Below are positions 7,768-13,766 of a stretch of 13,766 bases of DNA, one piece after another. Numbering within the stretch: position 1 is the stretch's first letter; every line of letters begins with the position of its first letter. The position numbers and the translations under genes are program-made. Source of the stretch: Acanthamoeba sp. SK_2022b (taxonomy: Eukaryota; Discosea; Longamoebia; Acanthamoebidae); assembly GCA_027943245.1 (NCBI GenBank), contig JANDJZ010000954.1:1-13766 (forward strand). The letters run 5' to 3'. Below the pieces are notes generated by a model. The model was given only the letters and a program-made list of their open reading frames with translations. It was not told the origin of the DNA and searched no databases.

Positions 7768-10700
7768 TGCTGATGCAATGGTGCCAACAGGGGATACGAG
7801 TGCGTGCGTGTGCCGTCGGTGATGGACGGGCAAAAGTGGCCGACCTCGAGCACCCTCATGCTGTGGGCCTGCATCAGGAGCTTCCGTACCGACGCGCCCT
7901 CCGGCTCGTCGACGGCCGACGACGCCTCGCCCGAGGCCTCGTCGTCGCTCTCGGACTCGTCGTCCTTCTCCCTGCCCGCCCCCATCTCGTCCACGACCGC
8001 GTCGTCCGCGTCCTTCTCCTCGTCCGCCTCTTCGACGAATCCGTTCGACCTCCCCGCGCCCTCGGCGGTCCCGCGCTCGCGCTCGCACGAGGCAGCGTCC
8101 CTCAACCCGTTCGACGCGTCGCCGGCCGCGTCGGCGTCGGCCAACCCGTTCGACGCCTTCGCCTCCGCCGCACCGACGACGGCGACGAGCGACAACCCGT
8201 TCGACCCCCCGCCCGCGCCCCCGGGCTCCGAGGCCCAGCGCCCTTGGAACGGAGTGCATCTCTTCAACCTCAAGAGCGACGACGGCGGGGAGGCACCATC
8301 TCTCAACATCTCCGGTACTTTATTATTTATTCGATTATTATTATGAAAATAGTTTTTATCAACTCTTCTCAGTCATTTGTTCAGTTTTTGATTTCTTAGC
8401 TAATGTGAGCAAAAAAAAAAAAAAAAAAAATGAAATGGTGGGGCCGCGCCCAGGCTGGGCGTGTCCGGACAAGCTCGTGCTCCAGGTGGGCAATAACCCG
8501 TTCCTGTACGAGGTCGACTTCACGTTCGAGGAGGACGTGTGGTACCACATCGGCATCGTGCAGGTCAAGCAGGTCTGGGTACGTGTGTGGAGGCTTCCCT
8601 CACCGCCTCTCTCTCTCTCTCTCGCTCATCACCCACACGACGCCATCACTGGCCGCACGCGAACAGGCCACCACCATCAAGGTGTACATCAACGGCGCGC
8701 TGATACAGACCATGCAAGTCACTTCGCCTCCGCCCATCCACGGCAACATCTCCCTCACCTTCGGTACGATTTCTTTTTCCTCGAATTCATTCCAATAATT
8801 TAATAATTTAATAATAAATAAAACGAAATTAATCGATTTGGTGACGCGCAGGCACGCTGCGCGAGGACGCGCGGTCGTGCGATGAGATATGGCGCCTGTC
8901 CTCGTTCCACATCATGGACGGCGAGGTGCCGTCGGTCATGCTGTTCATCATATCGCTCCTCGGGCCCACCTACAACGGCAACTTCCAGGCGCCGCTCTCG
9001 CAGTACCAAACCTACGGCATCATCACGCCGCGCAACCTGTCCATCGCTCGTACGAGCCTCTCTCCCCTCGTCTGCAACGCTGGCCATCGACCAGCTGCGT
9101 GGCTCACCGGTCACCGGATTGGTCGAATTTGCGCAGAACGTGTCGACAAGGGCGGGTCGTCGATCCTGGACTTTGAGAACACGTCCCAGTGGTTCCCCGT
9201 ACAGAGGAGGGCCATGATCTTCACCCTCACCGCCCGGGACCTCGTGCACATGGGTAGCGCTCAGCCCCGCGTTTCGCTCTGCCTTGCGCCCACTTGACTG
9301 CGGGGTTGCTCATGAGACGCTGTGCGTGTGCGTGTGTGTGTCTGCAGTGGGCAGGGCGCACATCAACCTGTTGATCGAAGGCGCACACGTGTATCAGCCG
9401 CTCACGCTGGTCCACGCCATCCAAGCCCTCGGCAGCGTTGGCACTCTCCTTCTCTTTGTCCACCACACCAAGGTACACGCTCGAGCCCTCGCCATGCATT
9501 CGGGCTCCCCTCTTGACCGAACGTTGTGTAACACGCCGTGGTGATGATGCATGATGACGATGATGATGTTAGGATGCGCGCGAGCTGGAGATCGCGCTCA
9601 AGCTGGTGCAGGAGCTGGTCTCCAACAATCACATGCTGTCCAAGGCCATGGAGGACGAGATCCCGACGGGCGAGGACGCCGACGGCCCGCGGTTCAACGG
9701 CTACCAGCTCCTGGCCCACCTGCTCCACAGCAAGCACGAGTTTCTCACGGCCGACATCCTCGAGGTCGTGTTCGAGTGGGTCGGCATCGGGCTCAAGCAG
9801 CGGCCCGCCGTGCGCCGGCAGGCGTGGAATGTTGTCGACAGCAAAACCAGCAGCAGCGACAAGGCCAAGGGCGACCGCGGGCAGCCGCCGCCGCCACAGA
9901 AGGAGAGCGAGCACCGCGAGAGGAAAAACAAGGAGGGCCGCGACGGCAGGCACGAACGCCGGGCGACGGCGAGCGATGCCTCGCTGGGCGGCGGCGTGAT
10001 GGCCAACCCGTTGGTGTTCCGCCACATCCTGCTCGAGCTCCACCTGTGGAACAACTCCGTGGGCATGCTGCAGCTGGTGTTCCAACGCATCGCCGGCCTC
10101 GTCTCGCCTGCCAACGTTCATCACAAGTACAACCTGTACCGGTACGTCGCCACGCCACCAATAATAATAATAATATTAATAATCAAAAAACCAAACAAAA
10201 TAAAAATAAAACAAAAATAGAAAACTGATCAAAAAATGGAAATACGACAGGCTGCGAGAGTTGGACATTCTGACGAGCCTGTTCGGAATCATGAGCGACG
10301 TGAGCACGCCGGAGCTGATCCTGCCGTTCGCGGTGGACCTGGTGATGCAGCTCATCGCGCTCGACGTGCGCTCGGGCGACCTCCAGCAGCTGTGCGACGT
10401 GCTGCTGCAGACCATCGTGAGCGTGGAAGCGCGCCGCGCTCGGTTGAACTACGAGGCGACGATGGCGCGGGCCAAGCAGGCCTCCCAGCCCAACTCCCCG
10501 CGTGGATCCGACGGCGCCGAGAGCCGCAGCAACAGCCCCCGTTTGCCTTCCGCCAGCGGGCCCACGCTCGCCTCCTCCGGTGCGGCCAATCCGCTTTGTC
10601 CGCGTAGAGCGTGCGCGCACGTGGCTCATCTCGTGTACGTCATTGCGCCTTTGGAATTCCAGGCTCGCAAACGGCAGCGGCGGCGAGTCGAGGGCTGGTC

Positions 10701-13700
10701 ATCAGGAACTACCTGCTGCAGATGCTGATCGACCTCATCGCTCAGAACTGGGCCGACACCAAGATTCGAGCCTTCACCGACGTACGTCGTTCCCCCAGAC
10801 CCGCGCACACGAGCAATTTGGTGGTCTGACGAGTCGAGGGGCGCAGGTGCTTACGGTCGAGTGGCTGATGCACTTCATGAACGGCTACATGCATGGCTCG
10901 TCGATGGTGCTGGCGGTCAAGCTGGTCTGCATTCTGTACCAGGCCTCGCTCGAGTTCCAGAGCTCCTTCCGATCACAGAACGGGTGCGATTCGTTACCCC
11001 CTCCCGGTGAATGGGCACCGCATGTGAGGAGAGAGAGAGAGAGAGAGAGCGCGCGCGCTGACTGACGTTACGTGACGTCACAACCAGGTTCCGCGTGATG
11101 CAGCAGGTGGTCGTGCACTACTGCACGTGCGTGGACATCTATTACGCCGCGTTCGCCCTGCTCGTGGGCTGCCCCATCTCGCGGCTCAAGAAATCGGCCA
11201 AGTTCGACCAACAGGCCCTCATCGACATCATCCAGGCGTCGCAGCAGATGGTGGTGTGTGGCGAGGCCATGACGCTCATACTCGCCATGCTCAAGTCCAA
11301 CATCGAGCTCTCCGGTATGAGAGTTAAATTTAATCATTATTATTATTATTATTATTATAATTGATTTTAGTTTATCTTAAATATTTATTATTTTTGATTT
11401 ATTTAGGCGGTCAAGCCGTGGAGCGGAAGGAGGGCGAGGACGACACCGTGCGTCCGGACGAGCTGGGCCTTCTCGTGAACAGGGAGGAACCGTCCGAGGC
11501 CTTCCACGCAGACATCCTGCAGTTCGTCCTCTATCTCTTCGACTGCTGCATCAACTTCCAGCAGCTGTGCGCCTCGCCGCCGTTCCTGTACAGGCTGGTG
11601 GACCTCATGTTCCCCCAAGGCGTGCTGGCCGCCACCATCACCGACCAGCTCCTCCTCACACACGTACTCGCTCTCCCCACCAATCCACCACTACTCGCCC
11701 TACCACTCACGCACGCACACGCAAATGGGAGACAGGTGACGGCCTACATGGAGCCGATATTCACGCTGATCTCGCGCACCATGGACACGGCCCTGCGGTC
11801 GATGGCCGACGGCCACACCGTCATCAACAACATCTGCGAGGTGCGCCGTGGCCCCTGCCCCGTGCTAATATCTGTCGACCGCCAGACCGACCCGACCACG
11901 CGCGCGCGCGTGTGGGGGGGGGGGTGTCTGCTGACCGCTTCTCCCTTTTTTGTCGACAGGCGGCGGCGGGCGCGCGCGAGGAGAGGGAGCTGCTGGCCTA
12001 CCAGAACCAGGCGCTGTGGACCATCGTGGAGTACCTCGGCAAGGCGGTGGCGCCCGACCAGCTGCAGGAGAACGCGCAGCTGGCGACCAACCTCGCCGGC
12101 TTCTGTTCGGCGCTGGTCGACCAGGTCGAGCTGCAGGCCTTCCCCGCGGGCAAGTACAAGGTGTTCAAGTTCATCATGAAGTACCTGCGCCACATCACCT
12201 CCGCCCAGCCTGCCGGTACTGCCCTTGTCGAGTTGTCTTTAAGCACACACACACGCCACGCGCACACACGGGCTGATTGGTGTTGATGTACAGGGCGAGC
12301 CTATGCCAAGCTGGTCCGAGAGGCGCACAAGGCCGGGAACAGGATCACCGTCTACCTGCTCAAGGAGAGCCAGGCGCAGCCCGATGACCTGCTCCGCATC
12401 CTCAAGAAAATCGTCAATCACCAAGGCGTCATCATTTCCGGTACTGACTTGCTTTTTTGTACAAAATAATAATAATACTAATAATGTTGGATTATTATCT
12501 TTTATTTTATTATTTAATGAATGGGCAATTATTAATGCGATCAAATTTGACGGAGCAGAGACGAACAACGAGAAGGAGTTCTTCAGCTACCTGTGCCTGG
12601 CGATCCTGCCGCACCTGCTGCACGACAACCAGCAGATCGCGCGAATCTGTGCGCAGATCTTCAAGCTGCTCCTGCTCGCCAAGGAGCAATTCATGCGCGA
12701 CGTTCTCGTCAGCCGCATCCAGGGCGAGCTGGTGGACCTCAAAACCAACGGCTTCGAGCTCCTCCTCTCGGTACGCGCCTCCCCTTCACAACCGAACATA
12801 TTTTAAATCTAAATAAATACAATTATTGGATAAATAAATATATTCTATATCTAAATAAATACAATTATTTGATAAATAAATAATAACATACATTTAAAAC
12901 ACAAAAAACAGGACGTGAATGGTTTCAACTTCTGGGTGGCCAGCGCGCATCCCACGGTGACCCGTATCTTCAAGATGCTCCTCGGCAAGGGCGCCAACGC
13001 GTTCACCCACGCCGAGCAACAGCACGTCGACACAATTTCCAAGTAATGCCTCCACTCCCCGTTGCCATTGCCGCAGCAGCTGCGTCTGTCGATGGCTTCT
13101 GCAATTAGTTTGGCGTGTGCGATTGACGCGTCGATCCCTCTTCCCCCAGGCAATGGAAGAAGCGCCGAAGGTCGCTCGTCGTCAAGTACGAGAAGGCCGT
13201 GCAGGCCGAGATCATTCACCTCTCCAAAGTCGACATGTCGCGCCGTAACGCCGCCGAGCGCTTGGTGGTGCGTGGCCCCCGCTTTCGCTATCGGGCGCAG
13301 TGTAGCTTGTTGTGTGTGGTGTCAGTGCATTGATTGGACTCGGCTGGCTGGCTGGCTGGCTGTTGGTGTGCGTCCACGTGCACAGGCCAAGGGCTGCGGC
13401 TTCGTGTACTTGAGCGCGTGGCAGCAGGCGCGGTATCAGGAGGTGCTGGCCCACCACTGGCACCTGCTCTACAAGTCGCGCTACCTCTACGGCGAGACCT
13501 CCCTCTGGCTCCCTCTTGCCGCCTCCCCGCTCGACAAATGGCGACTCGACGAAACCGAAGGGTACCGCCCTCTCCCCCTCCTCTCTCTCTCTCCCCTCTC
13601 TCCTACGCCTCGTTCGTGTGCCGACGACGCTACGTCACGTTGGGGGGGGGGGGCGGTCAGGTCGAGTCGCATGAGGCGGAAGTTGCAGAGGAACGACGAG

Positions 13701-13742
13701 TTCTACCAGAACTACCCGCACCTGGAGCCTGGCAACAACCTG
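3378..13742 (+). CDS. Giant BEACH-domain scaffold protein, WDFY3/Alfy-LvsA class (5' two-thirds; runs off window)
   Basis: Assembled by hand from 38 exons: 3378-3503, 3633-3793, 3894-3983, 4061-4199, 4327-4423, 4499-4649, 4743-4917, 4985-5098, 5197-5320, 5427-5509, 5587-5783, 5892-6004, 6124-6262, 6370-6483, 6566-6750, 6853-7103, 7196-7364, 7433-7649, 7791-8314, 8454-8578, 8667-8763, 8852-9049, 9137-9253, 9348-9472, 9573-10141, 10251-10579, 10663-10781, 10847-10983, 11088-11314, 11407-11663, 11736-11840, 11960-12215, 12294-12440, 12559-12770, 12912-13042, 13150-13267, 13386-13561, 13661-13742. Every junction is GT-AG and the frame stays open for 2232 residues. The start M-D-W-I-K-W-M-G-H follows a splice acceptor. 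Diagnostic parts are G-Y-Q-L-L-A-H-L-L in the DUF4704 region and D-K-W-R-L-D-E-T-E-G...R-M-R-R-K just before the PH-BEACH module. Family knowledge: WDFY3/Alfy acts in selective autophagy, and Dictyostelium LvsA in the contractile vacuole and cytokinesis. PH, BEACH and WD40 parts are outside the window, so the exact subfamily is inferred. Least certain are the starts of exons 5, 18 and 20 and the ends of exons 20 and 36. Confidence 0.88.
7650..7790 (+). other. Intron 18, nearly half a GT microsatellite
   Basis: The donor GTACGT is strong and the acceptor is CAACAG. The intron is 141 bases, among the longest in the gene, because of a (GT)n tract. Frame 1 runs open through the repeat, but the reading gives only Val-Cys alternation, and removing the intron restores the domain on both sides. 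Confidence 0.8.
7700..7764 (+). repeat. (GT)n microsatellite, about 32 units
   Basis: An uninterrupted alternating GT tract of about 65 bases inside an intron. It is long enough to be length-variable between strains and to favour Z-DNA. Open frames on either strand through it encode only Val-Cys or Thr-His alternation. Confidence 0.95.
7894..8232 (+). other. Disordered Ser/Ala/Pro-rich insert with four NPFD motifs
   Basis: About residues 917-1029 inside exon 19, interrupting the ConA-like domain. It is dominated by Ser, Ala, Pro and Asp. N-P-F-D occurs at 8038-8049, 8104-8115, 8143-8154 and 8194-8205 (residues 965, 987, 1000 and 1017). Spacing is 22, 13 and 17 residues. NPF followed by an acidic residue is the class of peptide preferred by EH domains of EHD proteins. 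The arrangement is not NPFxD, the different signal read by Sla1-type domains. A fifth NPF in exon 20 (N-N-P-F-L-Y) lies in a structured strand and is probably incidental. Confidence 0.85.
8315..8453 (+). other. Intron 19 with A20 tract and two in-phase acceptors
   Basis: The donor is GTACTT. The acceptor at 8453 (GCGCCCAG) gives exon 20 starting G-W-A-C-P-D-K. An acceptor at 8399 (TTTCTTAG), preceded by a better pyrimidine stretch, is in the same phase and would add 18 residues including six Lys from the A tract. Both give an open protein; 8453 is used here because it avoids the A run. Confidence 0.5.
8411..8430 (+). repeat. A20 homopolymer
   Basis: Twenty consecutive A just downstream of a potential splice acceptor. 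It is a likely site of length variation or sequencing error. If exonic, any length change not divisible by three would shift the frame. Confidence 0.95.
8607..8623 (+). repeat. (CT)n tract inside intron 20
   Basis: About eight CT units in the intron between exons 20 and 21. It provides the pyrimidine-rich part of this intron, though it sits more than 40 bases from the acceptor at 8666. Confidence 0.8.
9348..10579 (+). other. DUF4704-type solenoid region of the BEACH protein with basic insert and NSPR linker
   Basis: Exons 24-26. The segment from L-V-H-A-I-Q-A-L-G-S-V-G through G-Y-Q-L-L-A-H-L-L, L-E-L-H-L-W-N-N-S-V and Y-R-L-R-E-L-D-I-L-T-S-L matches in order the conserved post-ConA solenoid of WDFY3-type proteins. 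A Lys/Arg/Glu-rich insert lies at about residues 1366-1418 (9837-9995). After the last helix a Ser/Pro-rich linker with two N-S-P-R repeats (10492-10503 and 10531-10542) ends exon 26. The solenoid call is firm by motif order; its function in the family is scaffolding. Confidence 0.8.
10663..13267 (+). other. Helical region between DUF4704 and the PH-BEACH lead-in
   Basis: Exons 27-36. The reading is almost wholly helical: L-L-Q-M-L-I-D-L-I-A-Q-N-W at the start, a charged stretch around E-R-K-E-G-E-D-D-T, then F-V-L-Y-L-F-D-C-C-I-N-F-Q-Q-L-C and I-A-R-I-C-A-Q-I-F-K-L-L-L-L-A-K-E-Q-F. A basic K-K-Q-W-K-K-R-R-R patch occurs in exon 36. No catalytic motif or membrane span is seen. This is family-typical but less conserved sequence. 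Confidence 0.65.
11028..11058 (+). repeat. (GA)n followed by (GC)n in intron 28
   Basis: About eleven GA units run directly into alternating GC within the intron between exons 28 and 29. It is purine-rich on the sense strand and lies 30-60 bases before the acceptor at 11087. Confidence 0.85.
13342..13361 (+). repeat. GGCT tandem repeat, five units, in intron 36
   Basis: Five consecutive GGCT units inside the intron between exons 36 and 37, about 25 bases before the acceptor at 13385. It is another of the many simple repeats confined to introns of this gene. Confidence 0.85.
13386..13742 (+). other. Conserved lead-in to the PH-BEACH module
   Basis: Exons 37-38, about residues 2147-2232. L-Y-G-E-T-S-L-W, D-K-W-R-L-D-E-T-E-G, S-S-R-M-R-R-K-L-Q-R-N-D-E-F-Y and N-Y-P-H-L-E-P match in order the conserved stretch just before the PH-like domain of WDFY3/LvsA-type BEACH proteins. 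The next donor (GTACAT at 13743) starts an intron cut by the window end, so the PH-BEACH exons should follow within a few hundred bases. Confidence 0.85.
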
Positions 13743-13766
13743 GTACATCCCCCCCTCCTCTCTCTC

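Larger units (their letters stand above)
7791..9049 (+). other. Concanavalin-A-like domain of the BEACH protein, split by a low-complexity insert
   Basis: Exons 19-22, about residues 882-1196. The first strands are G-Y-E-C-V-R-V-P-S-V and W-P-T-S-S-T-L-M-L-W-A-C-I-R, typical of the jelly-roll domain found upstream of PH-BEACH. After the insert the fold resumes with W-N-G-V-H-L-F-N-L, L-V-L-Q-V-G, W-Y-H-I-G-I-V and I-K-V-Y-I-N-G-A-L-I. It ends near W-R-L-S-S-F-H-I, followed by the family-typical L-L-G-P-T-Y-N-G-N-F-Q. Such domains in WDFY3 and neurobeachin relatives are thought to mediate protein or glycan contacts; the ligand is unknown. Confidence 0.8.

Noticed and set aside
8038..8205. NPFxD endocytosis signals of the Sla1 type
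   Set aside because: The Asp follows Phe directly in all four motifs and the fifth position is Leu, Ala, Ala and Pro, so the x-D spacing is not met.
7492..8309. Two long open frames on the minus strand with Thr-His repeats
   Set aside because: They are shadows of GC-rich exon 19 and the CA strand of the microsatellite, with no recognisable domain.
7158..8399. Long 413-codon open frame on the plus strand
   Set aside because: It runs through the GT repeat as Val-Cys alternation and reads the third frame of exons 17-19. The conserved domain is in the other frame.
1..13766. tRNA, rRNA, CRISPR array, transposon or viral gene
   Set aside because: No cloverleaf, regularly spaced repeat-spacer pattern, transposase or integrase motif, or terminal repeat was found on reading both strands.

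Overview
The window looks like a compact, GC-rich protist nuclear genome, most likely an amoebozoan of the Acanthamoeba type. That is an inference from gene content and gene architecture, not from a database match. Reading frames are GC-rich in third positions. They are broken every 100-250 bases by short GT-AG introns (about 65-140 nt), some very AT-rich and some rich in CA/GT or C. Intergenic gaps are tiny (65-575 nt). No bacterial operon features, tRNA, rRNA, CRISPR or transposon were seen.

Layout. 1-315 (+): the 3' end of a gene with a probable SANT/Myb-like domain; its frame is uncertain at a 5-nt tandem duplication. 381-1308 (-): a three-exon gene for a 245-residue single-pass membrane protein with a charged coiled-coil-like stretch and a basic C-terminus; I do not recognise it. 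1397-2051 (-): a three-exon gene for a 124-residue cytochrome b5 with an N-terminal rather than C-terminal membrane anchor. 2270-2803 (-): a single-exon gene for an ADF/cofilin-family actin-binding protein of 177 residues. 2804-3377: a divergent intergenic/promoter region with a perfect inverted repeat carrying CCAAT boxes and a probable leader intron.

3378-13742 (+, runs off the window): the main content. I assembled 38 consecutive exons in frame, totalling 6696 nt and 2232 residues. They encode the N-terminal two-thirds of a giant BEACH protein of the WDFY3/Alfy - LvsA class. Order: alpha-solenoid (ARM-like) N-terminus, concanavalin-A-like domain interrupted by a Ser/Pro/Ala-rich insert with four NPFD motifs, DUF4704-type solenoid with a basic insert and a disordered NSPR linker, helical region, and the conserved W-x-L-D-x-T-E-G...R-M-R-R-K lead-in to the PH-BEACH module. 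The PH, BEACH and WD40 parts lie beyond the window.

The genes do not form a pathway. The best candidate for something new is the four-NPFD insert inside the ConA-like domain, which suggests EH-domain-mediated recruitment of a BEACH scaffold to endocytic or contractile-vacuole membranes (inference). Other points of note are a donor consensus dominated by GTRC, G11-12 tracts beside 3' splice sites, and an A20 tract flanked by two in-phase acceptors.
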